The notes under the pieces are model-generated. The model was not told the origin of the DNA. It made no database searches and saw nothing but the letters and a program-made list of their open reading frames with translations. From Gluconobacter frateurii (GTDB lineage Bacteria; Pseudomonadota; Alphaproteobacteria; Acetobacterales; Acetobacteraceae), in assembly GCF_002723955.1 (NCBI RefSeq), contig NZ_BEWN01000002.1, forward strand, positions 496,001-560,000: a stretch of 64,000 nucleotides of DNA, read 5' to 3'. The translations under genes and the position numbers were made by a program. The stretch's first letter is position 1. Every line of letters begins with the position of its first letter. This document shows positions 51,909 through 60,765 of this stretch, piece after piece.

Positions 51909-51936
51909 CCTGCCCGCATCGAGAAATGCGGGCAGG
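51909..51936. terminator. Hairpin between TonB receptor and sldA stops
   Basis: Perfect 11-bp stem CCTGCCCGCAT / ATGCGGGCAGG with loop CGAGAA between convergent stops. No U-tract follows on either strand, so it may block 3' exonucleases or polymerase rather than be a classical terminator. Confidence 0.6.
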
Positions 51937-51941
51937 GATCT

Positions 51942-54161
51942 TCAGTGCTTGATGGCATCTGGTAGAGCGTAAACCACAAGCTGGTCCGTGATCGGCGTCA
52001 TCATGAAATGATGGCCGCCAGCCATGATGGCAACATATTGGTGCCCGTTGGCCTCATACGTCATCGGGTTGGCCTGACCGCCACCCGGTAGCACCGCGCT
52101 CCACACGACCTTGCCGGTGTGTTCGTCAATGGCGCGGATCATGTTGTCTGTTGCCGCCGCAATGAAGATCAGGCCACCCGCCGTAACGACGGAACCGCCG
52201 TTATTCGGTGTACCAATCTCCCATGACAGACCCGTCGGCAGGCCCCACGGACCATTGGCACGCGCCGTACCGAGCGGATGCTGCCACAGCACCTTCTGGC
52301 CATGCTTCATGTCGATCGCTGTAATCATGCCGTAGGGCGGGCGATGGCACAGCATTTTGGTGACAGGATCCCAGAAGGGAGCAATGGCGATGGCATAGGG
52401 TGTGCCTTCCATCGGGCCGTTACCTTCTGCAGCTCCTGCGCCGGGCTTGTAGTTCGGATCATCAATTGGCATCAGCCCTAGAGAATCCGCCTTCTTGCGC
52501 GTGATGAGCTGTGCATACATGGGCGAGGCGTTCCAGTTCGCAATCAGGATGCCAGATTGCGGATCATAGGACATGGATCCCCAATCGCTTCCGCCATTGT
52601 TGCCGGGATACATGATCCATGGCTTGTCGAGACTTGGGGCTGTGAACTCACCATCATAATGCGCGCTGCGGAATTTGATGCGGCAGTAAAGCTGATCGAG
52701 GGGGGACATGCCCCACATGTCCTTTTCTTTCAGTTCCGGCATCCGGAGAGCGGGCATTCCGACGGACCATGGCTGCGTGGGTGCACGGCTGTCTCCCGGC
52801 ACATTCCCCGCAGGAGCCGGACGTTCCTCAACAGGAAGGATCGGCTTGCCGGTACGGCGGTCCAGAACGAAGGTCTGGCCACGTTTGGTCGGCACGATCA
52901 GGGCTGGTGTGGGCGTGTCGTCCGAACCGGGCATGTCCATCATCGTGACCTGAGAACCCATGTCATAGTCCCAGACGTCCTTGCGGGTCGTCTGATAGAC
53001 CCAACGTGGGGAGCCGCTCTTGACGTCCAGGGCCACCACGGATGTTGAAACTGCATTTTCCGCCGGGCTGCGCAGACCACTGAAATAATCCCCGGCAGAA
53101 TTACCTGTCGGGACGTAAACCAGCCCCTGTTCGTTATCGCCTGTCATGGTGGCCCAGGAGTTCGGCGTTCCACGGCTATAATGGCGGTTGCCCGTTGGCT
53201 GGCTGTGATCGTCCGGGTTGCCGACATCCCAGGCCCAGACGAATTTTCCACTTTCCGCATCATAGCCTCGGACCACGCCTGATGGTGCCCAGCGGCGCTG
53301 ACCGTCCAGCACTTCGTGGTTTACGACGACAACGCCGTTCACAACGGGTGGAGGCGCCGTCATGGCTACGAAGCCTGGAACGGATTCACCAAGGCCCTGC
53401 ATGAGATTGACCTGACCATTATGGCCAAAAGCCGGGCAGAACGCGCCGGTTGCCGCATCGACGGCGACGAGGCGCATGTCCAGTGTGCCTTCGATGATGC
53501 GATTATGGCACGGCTCGTCCTCCGGCACGACGGAAGACGTGAAATACGTCACGCCTTTGCAGGCGGCCGTGTAGGGAATGGCTTCATATTTGACGCCAAG
53601 GTTGCGACGCCAGATCTCCTTACCCGTCGCAGGATCGAGTTTTATGATGTCGTTCTGCGCCGAGCACATATAGAGGCCGTCCCCCACCTTGATCGGTGTG
53701 GTTTCTGCGGCCCATTTGTTGGCCTGTCCGGGGCGCGGATAGCTGCCGGTATGATACACGAACGCTGGTTCAAGGCGCTTTACGGTTTCCGGGTTCAGTT
53801 CTGTCAGCGGGGAATAGCGCGTGGCCTTGTCGTCCCGCCCATAAGCAGGCCAGTCCTCACGGGCCGGGGTTGCGCTCTGCTGCGGAGCCATGGCCGGGAC
53901 CTGCGAGGCATCGATCGACTCAATGTCCGGCAGATTGGCCGCATTCACGCCCGGAGCTTGAGGAGCATAGGGCGAAGGCCCTGCAAAGTAGCTTGAGTTG
54001 GGCGGCGTATTTTCCTTTGGTTCATCCGCATTGCCGGGGCCAGGAATGGTCGCGGAAGGCGGACCGCCTGACCCTGCGGGAGCGAACTGTGCGTTGGCAG
54101 CAAGCGGCGAACAGGCGAGAGCGAGGCCAGCGGCTGTTGCGAGAAGGTAAGACCGGCGCAT
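51942..54161 (-). CDS. sldA: PQQ-dependent polyol (sorbitol/glycerol) dehydrogenase, large subunit SldA
   Basis: Encodes 739 aa, the length of SldA. Signal peptide residues 1-24 end AANA. A Pro/Gly/Ser-rich N-terminal segment (GVNAANLPDIESIDASQVP) is characteristic. The eight-bladed propeller has PQQ-enzyme motifs: WPAYGRDDKATRYSPL, WAAETTPIKVGDGLYMCS, DPATGKEIWRRNLG, TPNSWATMTGDNEQGLVYVPTGN, RKDVWDYDMGSQ, DWGSMSYDPQSGILIANWN, GPWGLPTGLSWEIGTPNNGGS. It oxidises polyols (sorbitol to sorbose, glycerol to dihydroxyacetone, gluconate to 5-ketogluconate) in the periplasm using PQQ and Ca2+, passing electrons to ubiquinone. ATG overlaps the sldB stop by one base. The overall match to Gluconobacter SldA is from memory and strong. 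Confidence 0.94.
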   Translation of the reverse strand: MRRSYLLATAAGLALACSPLAANAQFAPAGSGGPPSATIPGPGNADEPKENTPPNSSYFAGPSPYAPQAPGVNAANLPDIESIDASQVPAMAPQQSATPAREDWPAYGRDDKATRYSPLTELNPETVKRLEPAFVYHTGSYPRPGQANKWAAETTPIKVGDGLYMCSAQNDIIKLDPATGKEIWRRNLGVKYEAIPYTAACKGVTYFTSSVVPEDEPCHNRIIEGTLDMRLVAVDAATGAFCPAFGHNGQVNLMQGLGESVPGFVAMTAPPPVVNGVVVVNHEVLDGQRRWAPSGVVRGYDAESGKFVWAWDVGNPDDHSQPTGNRHYSRGTPNSWATMTGDNEQGLVYVPTGNSAGDYFSGLRSPAENAVSTSVVALDVKSGSPRWVYQTTRKDVWDYDMGSQVTMMDMPGSDDTPTPALIVPTKRGQTFVLDRRTGKPILPVEERPAPAGNVPGDSRAPTQPWSVGMPALRMPELKEKDMWGMSPLDQLYCRIKFRSAHYDGEFTAPSLDKPWIMYPGNNGGSDWGSMSYDPQSGILIANWNASPMYAQLITRKKADSLGLMPIDDPNYKPGAGAAEGNGPMEGTPYAIAIAPFWDPVTKMLCHRPPYGMITAIDMKHGQKVLWQHPLGTARANGPWGLPTGLSWEIGTPNNGGSVVTAGGLIFIAAATDNMIRAIDEHTGKVVWSAVLPGGGQANPMTYEANGHQYVAIMAGGHHFMMTPITDQLVVYALPDAIKH

Positions 54162-54538
54162 CAGACGGCTCCTCTGAGAGTACGACGGCTTTCCATGCGA
54201 CGCAGGACCGGGATGGTCAGGGCGACGAGAATGCCGAGGATGGTCGGGCCGAAAGCACGGGGCAGAAGGTCAACGGGGCTAAAACCGACTTCCCAGAGGG
54301 ACCAGACCCAGGTGTAGGCCAGAGCAGCGAGATACAGGAATGCCCCGAGCGTGCGCCCCATGAGCATGAACACGCCACTGGCGACCAGCACGATGCCGCA
54401 GAGGACATAGTAGGTTGAGCCGCCCAGCATCGCGAGGTCACCGCCCGCGATAACGAAGAACAGGCCCACGAGAAGGATGACGACCCCCAGAAGCAGCGTC
54501 AGCCACTCCGTAAGAGTCCTGTTGTTAGTGATAGGCAT
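54161..54538 (-). CDS. sldB: Polyol dehydrogenase membrane subunit SldB
   Basis: Encodes 125 aa; AGGAG lies 9 bases before the ATG. About four to five membrane helices (WLTLLLGVVILLVGLFFVIAGG, YYVLCGIVLVASGVFMLMG, FLYLAALAYTWVWSLWEVG, ILGILVALTIPVL) correspond to the N-terminal membrane region of one-piece quinoprotein dehydrogenases such as glucose dehydrogenase. SldB anchors SldA, is needed for its activity, and helps pass electrons to ubiquinone. sldB directly before sldA is the known Gluconobacter order. The 87-base gap upstream may hold the sld promoter or be part of an oprB-sldBA transcript. Confidence 0.93.
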   Translation of the reverse strand: MPITNNRTLTEWLTLLLGVVILLVGLFFVIAGGDLAMLGGSTYYVLCGIVLVASGVFMLMGRTLGAFLYLAALAYTWVWSLWEVGFSPVDLLPRAFGPTILGILVALTIPVLRRMESRRTLRGAV

Positions 54539-54625
54539 GGAAAGTGTCTCCTGTAGAAGGTGAAGTTCGGTCGATCTGAAATGAATTTTGGGAATATTTC
54601 ACAATCACTTATCCGTATTGGGATC

Positions 54626-56182
54626 TTAGAAAGTAATTCCAGTCTCAAAATCCAGTATCAGTGGATTTTTGTACCGATTTGTTCCGCCTGTGCTCCAGAT
54701 GTACTGGGCTCCCGGACGAATCAGCAGCCAGGGGGTTGGGCGCCAGCCGTAGTTCAGTTCGATCGCATGTTCGCCGCTTGGGCGGTAAAGCCCTGTGGCA
54801 CCATCCTTCTGGAGTTGCGCGACCCAGTTGCTGATCTTGGCGTTGACCCAGAGGAACTTCATGCCAAGGCTGACCGTATCGTCCGGGCGGTTTTTGAATG
54901 TTCCTTTGCGGGTGAGGCCCCAGTCCACGAAATAGGGGGCGACAGCGGTTCTTGGATCGCCCCATGTGAAGGAGGCGAAGAACGACGTGCCACGATGGGA
55001 GTCCGCCGCGTCTCGTTGAAGCATCCGGTCAAACTGGAACCAGCCACCGAAGCGCCCACGTACTTTTGCTGTAGGCGCACTAACTAGATAGTTACTAGGA
55101 ATTTCAAACAATCCATACTGGGAGTATACGTTGTTGACCTGCGACGTATCCCAGTAGCCGCCGACCTTGATGTTGGTCTGGAGAGGCCCGCTGTAGTCGT
55201 CCTTTCCGCCTTGATGCCAGACAAGCTGGAACGGCAGGAATGTTCCGGTTGCGCCATGGAGGTTCAGCTTCCAGCCATTATGCGTGTTACCGATCGTCGG
55301 GTCGGCGGAATAGACGCCGAACTGGATGGAATAATGGTCGTTACCCGCCGGATAGAATTTTACCCACGCGCCGGGATGGGCGGTTGGGTAGTAGCCGTAA
55401 CCAGAGTTGTAGGCGATGGATTGCGGCATGCCGCAGATCGCGTTGGTCTGGAACTGGCAGTAGTTGTTCATGCCCCAGTACATGGACCATGTTTCGAAGT
55501 CGGTTTCGGAATTAATTTCACCCACCGTTGTCGCGACGTAGCGGTTCCAGTGCATTTCCCATGACAGCAGGGACAGGCGCACTGTAGGCGAGCCGTAAAT
55601 TTCCTGCGGGCTGTTCAGGGCCGGGAGTTTGGCGCCAAGTCCCTGTCCTGCACGGGAGGTCACGATGAAGTGGAAGAGGCCAATGCTGTAACCAGTTAGT
55701 TTCTTGAGGTCGAAATCGAAATTCAGGCCGATTTCGTGCGCATACCTCACGTTCTGGGATTTGCCGCCCATAGGGTTGCCGGCTGAATCCTGAAAGTAAT
55801 GACCTGTGATGTTGACGCCCTTGTCTGTCAGCCATGGTCGCCAGCCACCCCAGTTTCCTGTCATGGTGCTCTGCTTCATCCAGTCATGCAGGCTTGCTGG
55901 CAGAAAGCCTTCGTCGGTCGTCGCAGACTGTGACAGGTCACTTGTTCCTGGCCCCGCGGGTGTCGGGGTTACAGGTTTGGGCGCGGGCCGGATGGTTCGG
56001 ACGCGGTTCCTGGCATTGCTTTTCTGGTGAAGGGATTGCGGGTTTGATGATCCTGCATGTCCTTCCGTCGTGCCTGTTGATGAGGTTTGGGCATGTGCCT
56101 CACCGGATATCAGCGTGACCCCTGAGGTCATGGCGCAAACCAGCCCCAGGGATGTCACCCATTGTCTCGCAAACACCTGCAT
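54626..56182 (-). CDS. Carbohydrate-selective porin (OprB family)
   Basis: Encodes 518 aa with a signal peptide of about 31 residues ending GEAHA. A Pro/Thr/Ser-rich linker (APKPVTPTPAGPGTSDL) precedes the barrel, which starts near 95 with STMTGNWGGWRPWLTDKGVNITGHY, the typical OprB opening. Barrel strands carry paired aromatics (WEMHWNRYVATTVGEINSETDFETWSMYW) and the C-terminus ends LILDFETGITF with terminal Phe. It lets sugars or polyols cross the outer membrane. Its place just upstream of sldBA on the same strand suggests substrate supply to the dehydrogenase. No clear SD precedes the ATG. Confidence 0.88.
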   Translation of the reverse strand: MQVFARQWVTSLGLVCAMTSGVTLISGEAHAQTSSTGTTEGHAGSSNPQSLHQKSNARNRVRTIRPAPKPVTPTPAGPGTSDLSQSATTDEGFLPASLHDWMKQSTMTGNWGGWRPWLTDKGVNITGHYFQDSAGNPMGGKSQNVRYAHEIGLNFDFDLKKLTGYSIGLFHFIVTSRAGQGLGAKLPALNSPQEIYGSPTVRLSLLSWEMHWNRYVATTVGEINSETDFETWSMYWGMNNYCQFQTNAICGMPQSIAYNSGYGYYPTAHPGAWVKFYPAGNDHYSIQFGVYSADPTIGNTHNGWKLNLHGATGTFLPFQLVWHQGGKDDYSGPLQTNIKVGGYWDTSQVNNVYSQYGLFEIPSNYLVSAPTAKVRGRFGGWFQFDRMLQRDAADSHRGTSFFASFTWGDPRTAVAPYFVDWGLTRKGTFKNRPDDTVSLGMKFLWVNAKISNWVAQLQKDGATGLYRPSGEHAIELNYGWRPTPWLLIRPGAQYIWSTGGTNRYKNPLILDFETGITF

Positions 56183-56482
56183 AATTTTAACGGCTGTGAA
56201 CCGTGCCCCATTATCTGTTCGGGCGAATGGTCAAGTCCATTTCCCTGAGCGGGCATATTTCATGATAAATAATGACTGTTGAATGACAAGAATGAGAGGT
56301 TTTTGACAGCGGGTCAGGTGTAGACCCCAAGAAATATTACGACATAAAGTTGATATTATTTTTTCGCAGTTCTGAGCGGGGAAATATTTTGAAAATAATC
56401 AACGCCAATATTTATCACGCTTCTGTGTGTCTGGTGGACATTATATGCGGTTGCGTGCCGGTGGATGGGTTTGGATGCTCCC
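56183..56482. other. 300-base AT-rich intergenic region
   Basis: The gap lies between the 5' end of oprB and the 3' end of the ABC permease, both on the minus strand. It is clearly richer in A and T than its surroundings, especially 56270-56420, and should hold the oprB promoter. I see no convincing gene, RNA or strong hairpin in it. Confidence 0.6.
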
Positions 56483-57892
56483 TCACTCGTTGTCGTAAGG
56501 CCAGTCTGACCGGCTGATCCGATAGGGGGCAAAGAGATAGCTGAGAAATCCTAGGACAAGCGCTGTGATAGCCAGATACGCGGCATTTCTGAGGCTCAGC
56601 AGGAAAGGTGAGCAGAGCTGGATCAGGAGGACCGGGGCGAGGTTAAAGGCGAAAACAATCGATTTTGCCGGGGAGCGTAACAGCAGGAATGGCAAGGCAG
56701 AGCAGAGGGTCATGCCAACGGCCAGGACGATCAGGTCCAGCGCGTAATAAAAAGCAGTGGTAGGAAGAAGCGGTTTCAGGACAGCATAAGGCACAACAAG
56801 GCTGAGGACACGGATCGGTGTGACAATCAGCATGCGGGCCAGTTTGGCTTTGAAAACTGCCTGTACGAACTTTATCCGGCTTCCGAACCGCCCGGTGACG
56901 AGCAGAAGAGGCCAGTGTTGTCGGTCCAGCAGCCATTTGTCCCCGATCACCAGCATGACGCAGCCCGTGCCAACGGACTTAATCCATGCCGCGCCGAAAC
57001 TGCGATGGGAAAGAAAGGCCTCTATCATTGCAAAGACCGACAGGAACACGGGGATGAGGATCAGGCTTATCAGAATATCCGTTCTGAAAGTAACAGGGGC
57101 AGTGGGGGCAAGAAGCATCTGACGGAGCTGATAGGGCGTCAGGGGTTTCTGCGCGGAGGGTTCTACTGGGCCGGAGCGCGTACTTTCTACTGGAAGAGGC
57201 TGCTTATGCACAGATGGTGAAAGTGACTTGCTGTCGTGCAACCGGTTCGGGAGAGACAGGATACTTCCGATCAGCCCGATAAACAGAAAGATGCTGGCAG
57301 GGATGGTCAGAACAGCCGGCCGTGTCAGCATCCAGTAGGCAGCATTTGAAACGAATATCAGTGCAAACTGTCCCACCATCAGAGCTATGCCGAAGAAAAG
57401 AATGGCGCCCCCTTTTTTGCCAGATTGTTCACGCGGGGGGGCATACCACTGCACAGCGTAGGGAATGGCGTTGAACAGGATAAAGAACAGGGCGTCGTGA
57501 AACGGAACCGGGAGCAGACTCGTCAGACCTGCAAAACCCAGAATGGTAACGCTGGCAACAATGCTCGCGGCTCGGGCTTCGGCAAGCGCCAGCCCTGGAA
57601 TGGAAGGAGCCTGAGACCCGCCGATCTGGTTGTTCGCATGAAGCTGAAGAACGCTCTGGACGAGCATAATGACCAGGATGGCATTGAAAATATTGGCGTG
57701 TGACAGAGCCTGCGCCAGTGTTTCATGCCTGAGCAGAGCATGTATATTCCAGAGCGTCACTGCAGCAGCGACCACCCAGCACGCGAGCATAAGCAGCATA
57801 TAATTGCTGCGCAGGAACGTCGCGGTGAAGTAAAGGCCAAGCGCCCTGCGCAGATCCGACCATTCCAGCGGGGAGAGACGAAGCGATGCCAT
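56483..57892 (-). CDS. ABC transporter membrane protein
   Basis: Encodes 469 aa with ten or more hydrophobic segments, and no extracytoplasmic domain of note. Segments include LLMLACWVVAAAVTLWNIHALL, GFAGLTSLLPVPFHDALFFILFNAIPYAVQW, DILISLILIPVFLSVFAMIEAFL and YLAITALVLGFLSYLFAPYR. It resembles ABC-2-like export permeases but I cannot name a family. It starts 3 bases after the ATPase stop, so the pair is one operon. Direction is probably export, with an unknown substrate. Confidence 0.7.
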   Translation of the reverse strand: MASLRLSPLEWSDLRRALGLYFTATFLRSNYMLLMLACWVVAAAVTLWNIHALLRHETLAQALSHANIFNAILVIMLVQSVLQLHANNQIGGSQAPSIPGLALAEARAASIVASVTILGFAGLTSLLPVPFHDALFFILFNAIPYAVQWYAPPREQSGKKGGAILFFGIALMVGQFALIFVSNAAYWMLTRPAVLTIPASIFLFIGLIGSILSLPNRLHDSKSLSPSVHKQPLPVESTRSGPVEPSAQKPLTPYQLRQMLLAPTAPVTFRTDILISLILIPVFLSVFAMIEAFLSHRSFGAAWIKSVGTGCVMLVIGDKWLLDRQHWPLLLVTGRFGSRIKFVQAVFKAKLARMLIVTPIRVLSLVVPYAVLKPLLPTTAFYYALDLIVLAVGMTLCSALPFLLLRSPAKSIVFAFNLAPVLLIQLCSPFLLSLRNAAYLAITALVLGFLSYLFAPYRISRSDWPYDNE

Positions 57893-57895
57893 GGA

Positions 57896-58759
57896 TCAGG
57901 CAGCCCGTGTGGCGGTGATTTCAAGGAAGGCATCCTCGAAATCGGGTACGGAAATCGTTGTCCCTTCAGGCAGGATGACGTCTTCAGACCATCCATGCAC
58001 CAGCAACCCCGTTTCGCGCTGTCCGATGATCTGGAGGGGAAGATCATTGAGGATGTGTGGTGTCGCGTGATCCAGCCAGCGCGTTGTGGCGCGGAACACA
58101 TTGGTCGGGACATCCAGCACCAAGCACCCTTGACGCAGGAATAGCAGGCGGGAGCACAGGCGTTCCAGATCGGAAAGAATATGCGAGGAAATCAGAACGC
58201 TGGCCCCCGTGCGGCGCGCATAGTCTCCAAGCAGATTCATGAAATCCCGTCGGGCGTGCGGGTCCAGACTGGCGACGGGTTCATCCAGCACTAGAAAGTC
58301 CGGTTCGTGACGCATGGCCAGCAGGATTGCGAGGCGTTGGCGCTGACCTCCGGAGAGGCTTTTGACAATTTTCTTGGGATCCAGATCTGCCCAGCGGAGA
58401 AGGGCCGGGTCAATTGGTGGCAGCCTACCGTAGAACGCTCCAATGTAATCAATGAGCTTGCCAACGGTGAACGCCCCGAACCCCGTCATGGTTTGAGGAA
58501 CGAAACCGGTTTTGGCGCGCAGGTCTCTGGGAAGGTCCAGAACGTTCTGACCGAACAGGTCCACTGACCCCTTATCCGGTACAAGGAAGCCCATCAGGCA
58601 CCCGATAAGTGTGGACTTTCCCGCACCGTTTCTTCCGAGTAGCGCAACGGTCTCGCCGGGTTCCACAGTGAACGACACGCCATCAAGAGCTGTGAAGCTG
58701 CCGAAGCGCTTGGTGAGGTTCGTCACTCGGACAGGGAGGACGTCTTGCCGGATGTTCAT
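57896..58759 (-). CDS. ABC transporter ATP-binding protein
   Basis: Encodes 287 aa. Motifs: Walker A LLGRNGAGKSTLIG, Q-loop GFVPQTMTGFGAFTV, signature LSGGQRQRLAI, Walker B FLVLDEPVASLD and H-loop LISSHILSDLERL. The order and the DrrA/CcmA-like sequence suggest an ABC-2 exporter or YtrB-type ATPase. The ATG has no SD upstream and is covered by a perfect palindrome, so the mRNA may be leaderless or translation weak. It pairs with the membrane protein encoded downstream. Confidence 0.88.
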   Translation of the reverse strand: MNIRQDVLPVRVTNLTKRFGSFTALDGVSFTVEPGETVALLGRNGAGKSTLIGCLMGFLVPDKGSVDLFGQNVLDLPRDLRAKTGFVPQTMTGFGAFTVGKLIDYIGAFYGRLPPIDPALLRWADLDPKKIVKSLSGGQRQRLAILLAMRHEPDFLVLDEPVASLDPHARRDFMNLLGDYARRTGASVLISSHILSDLERLCSRLLFLRQGCLVLDVPTNVFRATTRWLDHATPHILNDLPLQIIGQRETGLLVHGWSEDVILPEGTTISVPDFEDAFLEITATRAA

Positions 58760-58775
58760 GTAACGATCGTTACAT
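58758..58775. promoter_or_regulatory. 18-bp perfect palindrome over the ABC ATPase start
   Basis: ATGTAACGATCGTTACAT is a perfect dyad that ends inside the ATPase start codon. On the minus strand TTGCTG and TATGTA, about 16 bases apart, make a possible promoter that ends in the dyad. A repressor of TetR or GntR type would fit, but no regulator gene is adjacent. Confidence 0.7.
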
Positions 58776-58805
58776 AATGTATATGATCCAGCAAGAGCTC
58801 CAAAA

Positions 58806-58844
58806 GAAAAGGCCCGCGTCCCGGAGGGCGCAGGCCTTTTTCTT
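58806..58844. terminator. Rho-independent terminator downstream of the hydrolase gene
   Basis: Stem GAAAAGGCC..GCG / CGC.GGCCTTTT with one mismatch and a GC-rich loop, A-rich on one side and T-rich on the other. It lies 21 bases past the stop of the minus-strand hydrolase and upstream of the ABC ATPase gene. Confidence 0.8.
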
Positions 58845-58864
58845 CATAAGACTGTCAGATTTGT

Positions 58865-59530
58865 TCAGTCAGCAGCCAGTGCGAGAGCCTTGCGGCCGCG
58901 CATGGTCATGACATGATCCTCCAGTGCTTCACCAACGCGGTCAGCCTGTTTGGCGAAGATATGGTCGGCATCGTCGAAGATACGATAATCGACCGTCACG
59001 TTCTTCTGCGTGTTCAGCTTGTCTACCAGTTTACGGATACCCGGCTCTGGTGCCATTTCGTCTTTGCCGCCGGCAATCATCAGGCCGCCGCAGGGGCATG
59101 GCGCGAGGAAGCCGAAGTCATAGTCATTGGCAGGAGGCGCAACGCTGATCCAGCCACTGATTTCCGGACGACGCATGAGAAGCTGCATGCCGACGAACGC
59201 ACCGAACGAATATCCTGCGATCCAAAGTTCGCTGGAGTTCGGGTTGACCATCTGCATCCAGTCAAGGGCTGCGGCTGCATCGGAGATCTCGCCGATGCCA
59301 CCGTCATAGCGACCCTGCGAACGGCCAACGCCGCGCGAATTGTAGCGCATGACCGAGAAGCCCATCTTCTCGAAATGGCGATACATCGTGTAGGTAATGC
59401 GGTTGTTCATGGTGCCGCCGTGGAGCGGATGGGGGTGCAGCACCAGGGCGAGGGGAGCGTTTGGTTCGCTGGAGTGGTGGTAACGACCCTCAAGCCGGCC
59501 ATCTGGGCCGGCGAACATCACTTCAGGCAT
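58865..59530 (-). CDS. Alpha/beta hydrolase (dienelactone-hydrolase-like)
   Basis: From ATG 59530 it encodes 221 aa beginning MPEVMFAGPDGRLEGRY; longer frames to 59710 lack support. Features: LALVLHPHPLHGGTMNN (oxyanion region), MRYNSRGVGRSQGRYD, nucleophile elbow IAGYSFGAFVG (Ser), and the acid/His in KDEMAPEP and DDADHIFAKQ. This group is widespread and mostly uncharacterised in alphaproteobacteria. Substrate may be a small ester or thioester. It is cytoplasmic and divergent from the desulfurase operon. Confidence 0.82.
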   Translation of the reverse strand: MPEVMFAGPDGRLEGRYHHSSEPNAPLALVLHPHPLHGGTMNNRITYTMYRHFEKMGFSVMRYNSRGVGRSQGRYDGGIGEISDAAAALDWMQMVNPNSSELWIAGYSFGAFVGMQLLMRRPEISGWISVAPPANDYDFGFLAPCPCGGLMIAGGKDEMAPEPGIRKLVDKLNTQKNVTVDYRIFDDADHIFAKQADRVGEALEDHVMTMRGRKALALAAD

Positions 59531-59667
59531 GTATACTCTCGCTCTATGTCCGGCAGGATTACGGCCCTGCCTTCCGGTGGGCGTCTGTATATCGAGTTGA
59601 AAGCCTGAATTTCCACCAAAATCGACTCGGGATTGCGATTCCTGCAACTCTGCACGATCTAGGGAAC

Positions 59668-60765
59668 ATGACGAACGCATCTGCTCCGACCTATCTTGAC
59701 GCCAATGCAACCGAGCCTCTGCGCCCCGCGGCGAGGGAGGCTGTGCTGGAAGGATTGATGCTGTCTGGCAATCCGTCTTCCGTCCATGCGGAGGGGCGTG
59801 AGGCCAGACGGTTTCTGGAAAATGCCCGGAGCCAGATCAGTGCCGGTTTTGGGCGGATTTCCGGGACTTGCGTGTTCACGTCCGGGGGGACGGAAGCGGA
59901 TGCGATGGCCATTCATGCGTTCGGGCGTGGGCGGCGCATCCTGATCGGCGCCACAGAACATGACGCGGTGCGCAAGGCGGCTCCTGAAGCAGACATTATT
60001 CCTGTGAACGGACAGGGTGTTCTGGACCTTGAATATCTACGGAAAAAACTGTCCGATGGTGTGCCGACATTGGTGTGTGTCATGTCCGCCAACAACGAAA
60101 CCGGTGTCCTTTCACCGTTGCGCGATGTGGCAACACTCTGCCGCGACTCGGGTGCGCATCTGCATGTGGATGCTGTTCAGAGTGCCGGACGCATTCCGTT
60201 TGAATTGACGGAGTGCAGTGTCGCCCTGTCGGGTCACAAGATGGGTGGTCCGAAGGGAGCGGGTGCGCTGCTTTTACCGCAGGATGAGCCGATTGATGCG
60301 CTGATGATCGGTGGAGGGCAGGAGCGTGGACGGCGTGGGGGCACACAGCCGCTGCCCGCAATTCTCGGTATGGCCGCTGCGTTTGAAGAGGCACAGAAGC
60401 AGGATTGGAGTCATGTTGATCGTCTGCGGGAGCGTGTTGAGCAGGTAGCTATGGAATCTGGGGCGCGTGTTGCCGGACGTGGGGCGCCGCGGCTGCCGAA
60501 TACCAGTTGTCTTATTCTGGATGGTGTCGCCGCTCAGGTGCAGCTTATGACGCTGGATCTGGACGGATTTTGCGTGTCCGCGGGTTCGGCATGCTCGTCC
60601 GGAAAGGTTTCGGCATCGCATGTTCTGACGGCCATGGGCGAAACGACAGGCGCCAGTCAGGCCATTCGCGTGTCGTTGCCCTGGGATGTGCGGGAAGAGC
60701 AGGTTGAGGCGTTCTGTGCGGCATATGAGCGCATGGCAGCGCGTCTGCGGAAGGCCATCTCATGA
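59668..60765 (+). CDS. Cysteine desulfurase (NifS/IscS family), first copy
   Basis: From ATG 59668 (AGGG upstream) it encodes 365 aa. PLP enzyme features: YLDANATEPL, GNPSSVHAEGREAR, FTSGGTEADAMAI, ATEHDAV (His), [23 protein letters not shown], the PLP lysine in LSGHKMGGPKGAG, and the persulfide cysteine in SAGSACSSGK. It removes sulfur from cysteine to give alanine and an enzyme persulfide. It appears intact. It overlaps the second copy by 4 bases, so both are made together; the pair may form hetero- or two homodimers, which cannot be decided here. Confidence 0.9.
   Translation: MTNASAPTYLDANATEPLRPAAREAVLEGLMLSGNPSSVHAEGREARRFLENARSQISAGFGRISGTCVFTSGGTEADAMAIHAFGRGRRILIGATEHDAVRKAAPEADIIPVNGQGVLDLEYLRKKLSDGVPTLVCVMSANNETGVLSPLRDVATLCRDSGAHLHVDAVQSAGRIPFELTECSVALSGHKMGGPKGAGALLLPQDEPIDALMIGGGQERGRRGGTQPLPAILGMAAAFEEAQKQDWSHVDRLRERVEQVAMESGARVAGRGAPRLPNTSCLILDGVAAQVQLMTLDLDGFCVSAGSACSSGKVSASHVLTAMGETTGASQAIRVSLPWDVREEQVEAFCAAYERMAARLRKAIS

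Noticed and set aside
51942-54161. Membrane-bound PQQ glucose dehydrogenase (Gcd)
   Set aside because: Gcd carries its membrane helices in one chain of about 800 residues; here a signal peptide and a separate SldB-type subunit are present.
56183-56482. Small RNA or gene in the AT-rich gap
   Set aside because: No ORF with an SD, no strong hairpin with a U-tract and no conserved pattern could be seen; it is best explained as promoter DNA.
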